Positions 25,519 to 34,455 of a stretch of 64,000 nt of DNA are shown piece after piece; positions within the stretch are counted from its first letter, which is position 1, and each line of letters starts with the position of its first letter. The stretch is from Bacteroidia bacterium. Lineage in GTDB: Bacteria > Bacteroidota > Bacteroidia > UKL13-3. The notes under the pieces were generated by a model. It did not search any database. It had not been told where the DNA came from and was given only the letters and a program-made list of their open reading frames with translations. Position numbers and translations under genes: made by a program. The stretch is taken from the NCBI GenBank assembly GCA_023151275.1, contig JAKLJI010000008.1, forward strand, positions 61,161 through 125,160, read 5' to 3'.

Positions 25519-27189
25519 ATGAAGAAACTCTTACTTTCAACGCTGCTTATTTCCAGTGCATTTTTCGCCTTTTCTCAAACCGAAAAAAACGATGACAAAG
25601 GCGAATTTTCGGGAAACTTTCAAACCAATAACCAATTTTATTTCAAAGACAGTACCATTGGCGCTAATACAACCCAGTACGAGCGCGAACTGTCGAGTAC
25701 AGATGCTTGGCTTTGGCTCAATTACAAACGAAATGGCTATAGCTTAACCGCACGTTTCGACCTTTTCAACAATTCACCGCTTTTAAGTCCGCAAGAGGCC
25801 TATACCCGTAGCGGACTTGGCATGTGGAGCCTCACCAAAACCCTCGATAATATGGATATAACCGTGGGCTATTTCTACGACCAGTTTGCATCGGGTATGG
25901 TTTTTCGCGCTTACGAGGATAGAAACCTGGGTTTGGATTTTGCGGTTCAGGGAGCCAGGGTTCGCTGGGCACCAACTCCAAATACCTCTGTAAAAGCATT
26001 TACAGGACTTCAAAAATTCCGCTTCGATGTGCGTCCAGTGGTATTGAAAGGTTTTAATGCCGAACACTTATTGGAATTGGGAGAAAACTTAAGTTTAACT
26101 CCCGGGGTAAGTTTGGTTAATCGCACTATTGACAAAACCACCATGGATGTAATTTCATCCACCATCAACAACTACGATTTAGAAAATCGCTTCCTGCCTA
26201 AATACAATGTCTTTGCCTGGAATGTGTACAATACCCTTCGCTACAAAAACATAAGCTGGTCGTTTGAATACGCTCAAAAAACAGCCGAGGCCGTTGTCAA
26301 TCCAAGCACCAACCGCATGGAGCTTCACGATGGAAAAGTGTTGCTTACCAGTGTTTCATACAGTACCAAAGGCTTCGGCATCAATGCACAGTACCGCAAT
26401 ATCAACAAATTCTCTTTGCGCACATCGCCTCTCGAAAACCAAAACTTTGGAATGATTGCTTACCTGCCAAGCATTACCAAACAAAATGTGTACAGGCTTT
26501 TGGCGCGCTACAATGCCTTTACTCAGGAATTTGGTGAACATGGTTTGCAAATCGAAATGTCGTATAAACCCAAGTTTCTGAAAAAATACCAAACCCAAAT
26601 TAATTTCAATTATTCACTAGCCACTGGTTTAGATAATTTCAATGCCAAAACCATTGGCTTCTCGGCTAAAGATACCACCCGCTATTTCCGCGAGTACAAT
26701 ATTGAGGTATTGCACAAGTTCAGTCGCAAGTTTAAAATGAGTTTGGGTTATCAGGTGATCAATTACGACCAGCAACTTTTTGAAGCCAAGCCGGGTGTGC
26801 CTTATGTTATGGCCCATACCATTTTTGGTGAAGCAACCTATAAGTTTACTCCAACCCATAGCATGCGTGTAGAAGGTCAATACTTAAGCACCAAAGAAGA
26901 TTTGGGAAGCTTTGTAAATGGACTTGTTGAGTTCAATATTGCACCACATTACTCATTCAGTATTGGCGACATGGTGAATGTAAAACCCGGTTATCGCAAC
27001 ACACCGGCACCCGGTAAGAAGTTTGAACTGGTTCATTATTACAGCATCTTTGGTGCCTACACATTCAAAACAACCCGCGTAACCGGAGGCTATATCCGCC
27101 AGGTTGAAGGGGTGAATTGTACCGGTGGTGTTTGTCGTGTTGAACCTGCTTTTAACGGTGTTCGATTAACCTTGGTAACCAATTTTTAA
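25519..27189 (+). CDS. DUF6029 family outer-membrane protein
   Basis: A 556-aa protein with a signal peptide (MKKLLLSTLLISSAFFAFS). The mature start GEFSGNFQTNNQFYFKDSTIGA and the long series of beta strands ending GVRLTLVTNF match the DUF6029 family of Bacteroidota outer-membrane proteins. It is followed after 81 bases by an Omp28-related lipoprotein; this DUF6029-Omp28 pairing recurs in the phylum, to my knowledge. Function unknown. Confidence 0.8.
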   Translation: MKKLLLSTLLISSAFFAFSQTEKNDDKGEFSGNFQTNNQFYFKDSTIGANTTQYERELSSTDAWLWLNYKRNGYSLTARFDLFNNSPLLSPQEAYTRSGLGMWSLTKTLDNMDITVGYFYDQFASGMVFRAYEDRNLGLDFAVQGARVRWAPTPNTSVKAFTGLQKFRFDVRPVVLKGFNAEHLLELGENLSLTPGVSLVNRTIDKTTMDVISSTINNYDLENRFLPKYNVFAWNVYNTLRYKNISWSFEYAQKTAEAVVNPSTNRMELHDGKVLLTSVSYSTKGFGINAQYRNINKFSLRTSPLENQNFGMIAYLPSITKQNVYRLLARYNAFTQEFGEHGLQIEMSYKPKFLKKYQTQINFNYSLATGLDNFNAKTIGFSAKDTTRYFREYNIEVLHKFSRKFKMSLGYQVINYDQQLFEAKPGVPYVMAHTIFGEATYKFTPTHSMRVEGQYLSTKEDLGSFVNGLVEFNIAPHYSFSIGDMVNVKPGYRNTPAPGKKFELVHYYSIFGAYTFKTTRVTGGYIRQVEGVNCTGGVCRVEPAFNGVRLTLVTNF

Positions 27190-27270
27190 TCCAAAAGAAT
27201 CTGACAAACCAACTTGATTATCACCTGTTAATCAGAAAATCAACCAATAGCCAATCTTAATCTATACATC

Positions 27271-28173
27271 ATGAAAAAATTTCTTTCCTTGTTTGGCTTA
27301 ATCAGTGCTTCAGCCTTGCTGTTGAGTTCTTGCGAAGAAACGCCGCCTTATATCAACCTTACTCCTTCAAACTCTTTTGTTGATACCACTTACATTACAA
27401 ACAACGTGCCTGCAGCACAGGCACCAAATGTACTGATTGAGGAATTCACGGGAGTTCGTTGTCCCAATTGTCCGGCCGCACAAACAGAAGCCAAGAATAT
27501 TGCAGCCAATAACCCCGGCAGAATCAATATCTTAACCATTCATCCCCTTGGATTGCTCAATTCATTAACAACGCCATTCAGCGTGGATATTGGCGATAAG
27601 CATACCAGTAAATACGATTTCCGTACCCTGGCAGGAAAAGAGATTTTCAGCATGGTTGGTGTAACTAGTCAGCTACCACGGGGAGATGTGAATCGTCGTT
27701 TGTTTTCAGCCGAATCTGAACGTGCCATTGATTATCCAAAATGGGCCAATTATGTGGCACAGGAATTGGCAAAAAACACTCCCGTAAATATCGACCTAAA
27801 ATCATACATCACAGCCAACGACTCCATTGCCGTAGAAGTTACCTTAACCTATACCGAAGCTGTTTCAGATTCCAATTACCTTACGCTGGCCGTTCTTGAA
27901 GATGGTATGGAAGATGTTCAGGAAAAAAACGAAGGTGGAACAACCATTTACGTTGAAGATTACGAACATGAACATGTGTTGCGAGCCGTTATCACCGATT
28001 ATTATGGCGACCTGCTCAAAGCAGAATTGGTTCGAGGTAGGGTGTTCAAAAAACTGTACCTCTACAAACGCGACGAGAAATGGGTAAAACAGAACTTAAG
28101 TATATTGGCCTTGGTAAACTCCAATACCACCAAAAAAGATGTTATCCATTCCATGTCGGTAAAAATAAAATAG
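27271..28173 (+). CDS. Omp28-related lipoprotein with thioredoxin-like fold
   Basis: A 300-aa lipoprotein (lipobox LLLSSC, Cys about residue 21). The Omp28 domain begins VLIEEFTGVRCPNCPAAQTEAKN, with a CPNC redox-type motif in a thioredoxin-like setting. The family is an envelope protein group; redox activity is suggested by the motif but not proven. It lies downstream of the DUF6029 gene and is closed by a terminator. Confidence 0.85.
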   Translation: MKKFLSLFGLISASALLLSSCEETPPYINLTPSNSFVDTTYITNNVPAAQAPNVLIEEFTGVRCPNCPAAQTEAKNIAANNPGRINILTIHPLGLLNSLTTPFSVDIGDKHTSKYDFRTLAGKEIFSMVGVTSQLPRGDVNRRLFSAESERAIDYPKWANYVAQELAKNTPVNIDLKSYITANDSIAVEVTLTYTEAVSDSNYLTLAVLEDGMEDVQEKNEGGTTIYVEDYEHEHVLRAVITDYYGDLLKAELVRGRVFKKLYLYKRDEKWVKQNLSILALVNSNTTKKDVIHSMSVKIK

Positions 28174-28180
28174 TTATTGG

Positions 28181-28203
28181 GCCCGCCTTCGGCGGGCTTT
28201 TTC
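28181..28203 (+). terminator. Terminator after the Omp28-related gene
   Basis: GCCCGCC (28181-28187) pairs with GGCGGGC (28191-28197) around a TTC loop, followed by TTTTTC. Confidence 0.9.
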
Positions 28204-28224
28204 ATACATTTCTGAATCTCTACT

Positions 28225-28842
28225 ATGCACTATTCATTTCTACAAAAATTTACTATGCTGTTCCTTTTGGTGAGCATCATTGCATGTGGTCCACAAGTAG
28301 ATGAAGCATACCGTGCTCAACTTTCTACCGAACGTATTCAGGAGAACGAAACCTTTTTCAATCCTGAAACATCGCCACTGGATAGCGCAGAATTGCTCCA
28401 TTTTGGAGGACTCAAATATTTTCCTATTGATGAGCAATGGAAAGTAAAAGCCAGTTTAGAGCGCTTTCAAAATCAAGATACGTTTAGCTTACCTCATTCT
28501 CACGAGCGAACCAAGCCTTACCGTCGCTATGGTAAAGTGAAATTCACCTTGCTCAACACAGCTTGCGAACTCATTGTGCTTGAATCTGCAAACAAAAAAC
28601 CGGGCTATGAAAACTACCTGCTGGTTTGTTTCCGCGATCAAAGCTCTGGAAAAACTACTTACGAAGCCGGACGCTATTTAGACATCACCATTCCCGAAGG
28701 AAACGAGGTAGAACTTGATTTCAACAAAGCATACAATCCGTACTGCGCCTATTCCGACCGTTTTACTTGTCCAATTCCCCCCAAAGAAAATTTCATTCCT
28801 CTTGCAGTAGAAGCCGGCGTAAAATATTCGGGTGAACATTAA
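28225..28842 (+). CDS. DUF1684 domain lipoprotein
   Basis: A 205-aa protein with a lipoprotein signal (LLVSIIAC, Cys about residue 21). The DUF1684 features are RTKPYRRYGKVKFTL, CFRDQSSGKTTYEAGRYLDI and the C-terminal DFNKAYNPYCAYSDRFTCPIPP, which in this family carries conserved cysteines and prolines near the end. Role unknown. It stands alone after a terminator and before a long repeat region. Confidence 0.88.
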   Translation: MHYSFLQKFTMLFLLVSIIACGPQVDEAYRAQLSTERIQENETFFNPETSPLDSAELLHFGGLKYFPIDEQWKVKASLERFQNQDTFSLPHSHERTKPYRRYGKVKFTLLNTACELIVLESANKKPGYENYLLVCFRDQSSGKTTYEAGRYLDITIPEGNEVELDFNKAYNPYCAYSDRFTCPIPPKENFIPLAVEAGVKYSGEH

Positions 28843-28915
28843 GTTCAGGTATTGTTTATTTTTCGACCTGAACGGGGGCAATGCTTTTCAGGATATTGTC
28901 AGGTTGCATCATTAA

Positions 28916-29300
28916 GACACTGGAAGGGTCAAAGCTATATCGGACAAGGCTAGGTTTCTTTCTGTAAAGACCCTGAAGGGGTCAAAGCTTTGTAGGCCAA
29001 ATAACCAGATTCCTTTCATGTGGACCCTGAAGGTTTCCAAGGTTAATAGGACCAATACCAAATTCTTTCCATTAAGACCCTGAAGGGGTCAAAGCTTTGT
29101 AGGCCAAATAACCAGATTCCTTTCATGTGGACCCTGAAGGGGTCCAAGGTTTGTAGGCCAAATGCCAGATTTTCTTCATTAAGACCCTGAAGGGGTCAAA
29201 GCTTTGTAGGCCAAATAGCCAGGTCCCTTTCATGTGGACCCTGAAGGGGTCCAAGGTTTATAGGACGAATGCCATTTTCTAATTTCTTCAATTCGAAACG
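28916..29300. repeat. Palindromic repeat array, 53-54 bp period (block 1)
   Basis: Palindromes of the form GACCCTGAAGGGGTC start at 28969, 29022, 29076, 29130, 29183 and 29237, with a degenerate copy at 28916 and a further one near 29296. Spacing is 53 or 54 bases. Units alternate between GGGGTCAAAG and GGGGTCCAAG forms, so the higher-order unit is about 107 bases. Each palindrome can form a hairpin. There is no coding signal in 28843-29993. Confidence 0.85.
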
Positions 29301-29330
29301 GGTCGAACCTCAATCATTAATTTTATTTCA

Positions 29331-29369
29331 ATAAACCTGCAATCCCTTCAGGATTGTTAGAAATTGCAG
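29331..29369. repeat. Second palindrome type (copy 1)
   Basis: CAATCCCTTCAGGATTG (29340-29356) is a hairpin, embedded in ATAAACCTG before it and TTAGAAATTGCA after it. The same 37-base block recurs at 29656-29693. Confidence 0.75.
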
Positions 29370-29507
29370 GGATTACAAATTGATAAATTCGTAAAGAAAT
29401 TCTGATTCTATCAAACTGATTTAGACCAAGAAATAGGGCCAGAATCGGCATGAATATTTTCTATAGAACCTAATTCGGATATTGTGGATTCTGGGCGTTC
29501 GCAGATT

Positions 29508-29693
29508 GACCCTGAAGGGGTCAAAGCTTTGTAGGCCAAATAACCAGGTCCCTTTCATGTGGACCCTGAAGGGGTCCAAGGTTTATAGGACGAATGCCAT
29601 TTTCTTTTCTCTGCGACCCCGAAGGGGTCGAACTACTATCCTCAAGATAATTTCTATAAACCTGCAATCCCTTCAGGATTGTTAGAAATTGCA
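29508..29693. repeat. Palindromic repeat array, block 2 (duplicate of 29183-29370)
   Basis: Two GACCCTGAAGGGGTC units at 29508 and 29562, a GACCCCGAAGGGGTC unit at 29615, then the CAATCCCTTCAGGATTG block at 29665. The order and the inter-palindrome sequence match 29183-29370, so this looks like a segmental copy separated by about 140 bases of unique sequence. Confidence 0.75.
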
Positions 29694-29720
29694 ATGACCC
29701 AAGTTCAATGATGTTTAAAT

Positions 29721-29805
29721 CTTGAAGCCCGCCTTGCGCTTCGCTCCAGGCTCGGTCTTTGTTGTTAGTTAAAAGTACTCAAACCTTCGCTTCGCTGCGG
29801 CTTGG
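29721..29805. repeat. 85-bp direct repeat, copy 1
   Basis: An 85-base block beginning CTTGAAGCCCGCCTTGCG and ending GCTGCGGCTTGG. It is identical over its whole length to 29855-29939. It contains small GC-rich hairpins (GCGCTTCGC, CCTTCGCTTCGCTGCGG). Confidence 0.9.
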
Positions 29806-29854
29806 GAAATGTTGGATTAGTGTTTCACACTGATCCCAGTATGGGAGGCCTCAG

Positions 29855-29992
29855 CTTGAAGCCCGCCTTGCGCTTCGCTCCAGGCTCGGTCTTTGTTGTT
29901 AGTTAAAAGTACTCAAACCTTCGCTTCGCTGCGGCTTGGTACTTTTAACTAACAACAAAGCCCAATTTGGCTTTGCAAAATTGGGCTTCAAG
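29855..29992. repeat. 85-bp direct repeat copy 2, part of an inverted repeat
   Basis: 29855-29939 repeats 29721-29805 exactly. Within it 29891-29912 is perfectly inverted at 29939-29960 (22 bp), and CTTGAAGCCC (29855-29864) is inverted at 29983-29992. The right arm is the terminator of tRNA-Ser, so the repeats may derive from duplicated terminator sequence. Confidence 0.8.
29958..29988 (-). terminator. Terminator of tRNA-Ser
   Basis: On the minus strand, AAGCCCAATTT pairs with AAATTGGGCTT (29978-29988 with 29958-29968), followed by TGTTGTT. It lies six bases beyond the tRNA 3' end. Confidence 0.75.
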
Positions 29993-29993
29993 C

Positions 29994-30083
29994 TGGCGGA
30001 GAGAGAGGGATTCGAACCCTCGATACAGTTTCCCGTATACACACTTTCCAGGCGTGCTCTTTCGACCACTCAGACATCTCTCC
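29994..30083 (-). tRNA. tRNA-Ser (GGA)
   Basis: Class II tRNA on the minus strand: acceptor GGAGAGA pairs with TCTCTCC, a GGTCGAAAGAGC D-arm, anticodon loop CTGGAAA giving anticodon GGA, a long variable arm, T-loop GGTTCGAATCC, and encoded 3' CCA. All arms close. Confidence 0.95.
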
Positions 30084-30241
30084 AGAAAGGAGTGCGAAGA
30101 TAGCCTTTGCTTTCTTATTTCAAAATGGGATTTAAGGCTTTTCCTTTTCACTGTTCAGAACAGTTTCTACCCTCTAGTATTTTGTTGATTTCTGTAAAAC
30201 TTGTGTGTAGGAATATTTTTGGATTTTGCTTTTTCGCTGAC

Positions 30242-33200
30242 ATGATTGAACAATTTGGACGAACCTGGTGGGGGGCTCAGTTTTTGCAAGCGTTGGATAA
30301 AATTGATTACAGCAATAGGCTTCCCCGGGGAAGTTCTTATGCACGAAAAGGTGCAGTTAAACAAATAAAAATTGAAGGAAATCGAATCCAAGCAAAAGTA
30401 ATAGGGAGCCGGCCAACACCCTATTTGGTGGATATCATAATCCCTCCATTTTTTGATCCAGAACGAGCAGGCTTTTTGTCCAATCTGGCTTCAAATCCAA
30501 TTCTGGTTTCTAAATTGCTTAATCGAGAACTCGATTCAGGAATTCTTCTTTTGGCTGAAAAGCAAGGTCTCAAGGTTTTTCCGCAGCAATGGACAGATTT
30601 TAAAATGCATTGCAATTGTCCGGATTGGGCGGTTCCTTGTAAGCACCTTGCTGCGGTGATTTACAAAATCAGTGCAGAGATAGATAACAATCCATTCTTG
30701 GTTTTCTCCCTCCACCAAATGGATTTGGTGGCAGAGATGCAAAAGCTTGGTTTAAGTATCAATACAAAGTCGGTTGAAATTCCGCTGTTGAGTGAGCTGT
30801 ATTTTGATACTACTTCCAAGCTTAAAAGAGCTCCTTATTCACCCGGTAAAGCCTATCAAAGACTAGCTTTTTCTAAACTGGAGAACTGTTTTGAATCCTT
30901 ACTGAATCTGCTTTCGCCACGCCCTGTTTTTTATCCCGGACAAGCTGATTTTAAAGAAAAGTATTCAGCAATTTTACTCAAATCCCAAAAAATAAGTTCT
31001 CGCATTATCCAGGGAAAAATAAGCTTTAAAGATGCTGTTTATGGTAGCGAAGTTTCTTCAGTTATATTGAATGGCCATAGCAAGAACCAGTGTATTATTG
31101 ATGAAAAATGGGTTGCTAGCATTCTTATTAATGAGAATGAGTTTTCCCTTCCCCAGTTTCTACTTGCCTTAAGTGAAATAAACCCATCGCGACTGAGGGA
31201 TTTTCAGCCTTCTACGGCTGCAATGCATGCTTTGTTTCAGCTTTCACTTCAATTGCTTTCCAATACAGCAATTGTTCCTCAGGTTATCCGTACCCCAAAC
31301 AAAGAATTTCGGGTTCGATGGCTTCCTGCTATGATTCACAAGGAGGTAAGATTTCTGGTAAATCAAACTATTGACATGCTCCCTCCAGGCTCTTTTTGGT
31401 TGAAATCGGGTGCACGGAAAAAGGAAATTAATAAGGATACAGCGCTAAATTTAATCTCACTTTTCTTAACAGAACTGCTGCGGTTGTTTTCTGAAAAGCC
31501 GGATTCAGATTTGTTCTTGGCCTTATTTTTCAAACACCTTTCGCACCCCTTCAACCTGCCCGGAGAATCTTCCTATCCGGGTGGCATGCAAAGTTGGCTG
31601 CAAAAATATTATTTGAATCAAGCCAAATTCAGGCCCCAGATTGTTGTTTCCGAACAAGGTCAGAATTTTTTGGTTACGGTTCAAGTTCTTAATCAGCAAG
31701 ATTCTTTCGGGGTTCCAATTTCACTTAACAGGGTTCTAACAGCTTCAAATTTTCAGGCAGATAGAATTGAAATCCTTCAGACGCTAGCAATGCTAGCCGA
31801 GTTTATCCCCGGTTTGGTTCCCCATCTTGAAAATCATGCTTCTGAACCGCTTTTGATGGAATCGGAGCAGTTCGCACATTTTCTGCTTCACCTGATTCCA
31901 AGTATTCGGATGCTGGATATGGATGTTTTGCTACCAAAGAATTTGTCTCAAGTTCTAAAACCCAAATCCACACTTAAACTTAAGCGGGTTAAATCGAAAA
32001 CTTATTTGGGCTTGGATAAACTCTTGGAGTTTGATTGGCAAATTGCAATTGGAGAAGAGGTGGTAAGCCTGGAACAGTTCAAGAAATTACTAATAAAATC
32101 CAAGGGTTTAATCAAGTATAAATCAAACTATTTTTATGTGGAGGATAGTGAATTGCAAAAGCTCCTGAACTATTTTAATACTCCTCCAGAGCTTTCCGGC
32201 TTTCAGCTGTTAAGGGCCGCGTTAAGTGGAGAATATCAAGGTGCGCCAGTTTCATTGGACTCCTCGGTAAAGGCTTTGATAAAAGAACTTGGGCAATCAA
32301 AAAAGATACCCTTGCCAAAAGGACTTCAAGCTCAGCTTAGACCCTATCAACACAATGGATTTTCGTGGTTGTATAAAAATGCAAAGGTTGGTTTTGGTTC
32401 TGTTATTGCAGATGATATGGGCCTCGGGAAGACCCTTCAGGTAATTACTACCCTTCTGAAATTTAAGGAAGAAGGATTGTTAGAAAAACAAAAGGTTCTT
32501 GTTGTAGCACCAACGGGATTAATTACGAATTGGCTGGCTGAATTTGAGAAGTTTGCTCCAAGTATGCTTGCATCTGCATACCACGGCTTAGATAGACAGC
32601 TTGATAAAAATGCTGATGTTATTGTGACTTCATACGGGATAGTTAGGCAGGAATTTGAGCAGTTAAAAAAGAAAAAATGGTTTGCACTTGTAATTGATGA
32701 AGCCCAGAATATTAAAAATCAAGGGACTTCGCAAACAAAGGCAATCAAGGCAATTCCTGCTAATTATTTTATTGCCATGAGTGGAACTCCGGTAGAAAAT
32801 CGCCTTTCAGAACTTTGGAGTATTATGGATTACAGTAACCGCGGTTTGCTGGGTAATGCCAAGGAGTTTCAAACCGAGTTTGCTCAGCCAATTGAAACGA
32901 TGAATGACTTGGATGTGGCGGAAAAACTAAAGCGAGTTACTGCTCCTTTTTTGATTCGTAGGTTGAAAAGTGACAAGCAAATTATCCAAGATTTGCCAGA
33001 CAAAATTGAGATGGATAGTTTCTCAAGTCTTACACCTGTGCAGGCAGGCCTTTATGAAAAAACGGTTGAAGAGGCATTGAATGAAATTAATGGCGTGGAA
33101 CAAAAAGACAGTAGGTCACTTTTTGTTCGCCAGGGATTGGTTCTTCAAATGATATTAGCGCTCAAACAAATCTGCAATCATCCTGCCCAGTTTCTAAAAA

Positions 33201-33754
33201 ATAAACAATTCGACCCAACACATAGCGGAAAGCTCCTACTCTTATTTGATAAATTAGATAGCATAATTGAGGCAGGAGAAAAGGTGTTAATTTTCACCCA
33301 ATTCAAGGAGATGGGTGATATGCTCAGCCATTTTATAAAAGAGCGCTATGGAGATACTCCTTTGTTTTACCACGGCGGCTGTTCGCTTGTTCAGCGCAAA
33401 GTAATGGTTGATGGATTTCAGAATAATCCAGCCGACAAGGTTTTTATCCTTTCTTTAAAAGCGGCCGGAACTGGTTTGAATTTAACTGCTGCAAATCATG
33501 TTATTCATTACGACCTTTGGTGGAATCCTGCTGTGGAAGCTCAGGCTACAGATAGGGCCTACCGAATTGGGCAAAAAAGCAATGTGATGGTCCACCGGTT
33601 TATTACCCGAAATACCTTTGAAGAACGAATCAATGAAATGATTCAATCGAAGAAGAAACTCGCTCAGTTAACCGTTTCTAGTGGTGAAAATTGGATCGGA
33701 AACTTAAGCAATACCGAATTGAAAGAACTTTTTGAGTTAAATGAACGTGTTTAA
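30242..33754 (+). CDS. SNF2-family helicase with SWIM zinc finger
   Basis: A 1170-aa protein. A SWIM zinc-binding motif CNCPDWAVPCKHLAAVIY lies near residue 122. Roughly residues 250-650 form a large middle region of the SNF2-associated bacterial type. The SNF2 ATPase follows with ADDMGLGKT (motif I), VIDEAQNIKN (motif II), and MSGTPVENRLSELWSIMD (motif III). The helicase-C domain has VLIFTQF, SLKAAGTGLNLTAAN and ATDRAYRIGQ. Such proteins are DNA translocases; the bacterial role is unclear, though some are in defence loci. ATG 30242 (MIEQFGRTWWG) is the family-like start; the upstream frame crosses the tRNA flank. Confidence 0.93.
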   Translation: MIEQFGRTWWGAQFLQALDKIDYSNRLPRGSSYARKGAVKQIKIEGNRIQAKVIGSRPTPYLVDIIIPPFFDPERAGFLSNLASNPILVSKLLNRELDSGILLLAEKQGLKVFPQQWTDFKMHCNCPDWAVPCKHLAAVIYKISAEIDNNPFLVFSLHQMDLVAEMQKLGLSINTKSVEIPLLSELYFDTTSKLKRAPYSPGKAYQRLAFSKLENCFESLLNLLSPRPVFYPGQADFKEKYSAILLKSQKISSRIIQGKISFKDAVYGSEVSSVILNGHSKNQCIIDEKWVASILINENEFSLPQFLLALSEINPSRLRDFQPSTAAMHALFQLSLQLLSNTAIVPQVIRTPNKEFRVRWLPAMIHKEVRFLVNQTIDMLPPGSFWLKSGARKKEINKDTALNLISLFLTELLRLFSEKPDSDLFLALFFKHLSHPFNLPGESSYPGGMQSWLQKYYLNQAKFRPQIVVSEQGQNFLVTVQVLNQQDSFGVPISLNRVLTASNFQADRIEILQTLAMLAEFIPGLVPHLENHASEPLLMESEQFAHFLLHLIPSIRMLDMDVLLPKNLSQVLKPKSTLKLKRVKSKTYLGLDKLLEFDWQIAIGEEVVSLEQFKKLLIKSKGLIKYKSNYFYVEDSELQKLLNYFNTPPELSGFQLLRAALSGEYQGAPVSLDSSVKALIKELGQSKKIPLPKGLQAQLRPYQHNGFSWLYKNAKVGFGSVIADDMGLGKTLQVITTLLKFKEEGLLEKQKVLVVAPTGLITNWLAEFEKFAPSMLASAYHGLDRQLDKNADVIVTSYGIVRQEFEQLKKKKWFALVIDEAQNIKNQGTSQTKAIKAIPANYFIAMSGTPVENRLSELWSIMDYSNRGLLGNAKEFQTEFAQPIETMNDLDVAEKLKRVTAPFLIRRLKSDKQIIQDLPDKIEMDSFSSLTPVQAGLYEKTVEEALNEINGVEQKDSRSLFVRQGLVLQMILALKQICNHPAQFLKNKQFDPTHSGKLLLLFDKLDSIIEAGEKVLIFTQFKEMGDMLSHFIKERYGDTPLFYHGGCSLVQRKVMVDGFQNNPADKVFILSLKAAGTGLNLTAANHVIHYDLWWNPAVEAQATDRAYRIGQKSNVMVHRFITRNTFEERINEMIQSKKKLAQLTVSSGENWIGNLSNTELKELFELNERV

Positions 33755-33763
33755 GTCTTTTGC

Positions 33764-34390
33764 TCAATTATCATTGTAAATCCATAGCAGCATAGGTTTA
33801 CTGACTTTCGCTAAGAGCGGATCTAACAAGCGAAAGTTGTTATTCGATAGGCAAGGACATCCCCAACCTTCCGGCGTTCCATTGGGGTACACTTCTTCGT
33901 CTGGTACTTGCTCCCAGGAATGCAATACAATGGCTCTTTTCAAGGCATTGCTGTTACTTTTTTCCAGTCCGTGTAAGAGGTAATTGATGCCAATTCCCCA
34001 AGCGCTTTTCCCCCGAGCTCCAATTTTGTATTTGCCCAAGGATGAACAATGGCTTCCATCACGATTGCTGAAAATTGGATTGGTTTTGGAATAGTCCATA
34101 CTCCAGGGATTGTCGCAACATCCATGACTTACCAAGAAGCTGTGAACAGGCTTTTGAGCAGCGAAGTTCCAAACATAGAAACGCTTTAAGCCAGAATGCT
34201 TACTCATGTCGATTAGAATGCAGAACTCCTCATTCATGTCCTTGGTTCTGCAAAATTGCAGGGCCTCTTTTCCTTTATGCTTGAGTGTAGGTTTAGCTTC
34301 GAGTTCCTGCGGAACTTTAGTTGAAGTCTGTGAGTTCAATCCTACTGTCCAATTCATAAGAAGTAATCCCAAAAGAAAGATGCTTTTCAT
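33764..34390 (-). CDS. Murein L,D-transpeptidase catalytic-domain family protein
   Basis: A 208-aa exported protein with a signal peptide (MKSIFLLGLLLMNWTVGLNS). It has the murein L,D-transpeptidase catalytic-domain family pattern: FCILIDMSKHSGLKRFYVW, FLVSHGCCDNPW, SSLGKYKIGARGKS, and the active-site stretch IVLHSWEQVPDEEVYPNGTP followed by EGWGCPCLSN, with the catalytic cysteine. It is likely to cross-link or attach to peptidoglycan in the periplasm. Convergent with the SNF2 gene, with a 9-base gap. Confidence 0.88.
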   Translation of the reverse strand: MKSIFLLGLLLMNWTVGLNSQTSTKVPQELEAKPTLKHKGKEALQFCRTKDMNEEFCILIDMSKHSGLKRFYVWNFAAQKPVHSFLVSHGCCDNPWSMDYSKTNPIFSNRDGSHCSSLGKYKIGARGKSAWGIGINYLLHGLEKSNSNALKRAIVLHSWEQVPDEEVYPNGTPEGWGCPCLSNNNFRLLDPLLAKVSKPMLLWIYNDN

Positions 34391-34455
34391 TATACGGTTT
34401 TTGAGGCTAACGAAAATTTTCGATTTGATTGTTTTTGCCTAACTTCTCTACCTTC

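Noticed and set aside
29482..29685. Short plus-strand ORF in the repeat region
   Set aside because: It is built from the palindromic repeat and has no conserved start, so it is a chance frame.
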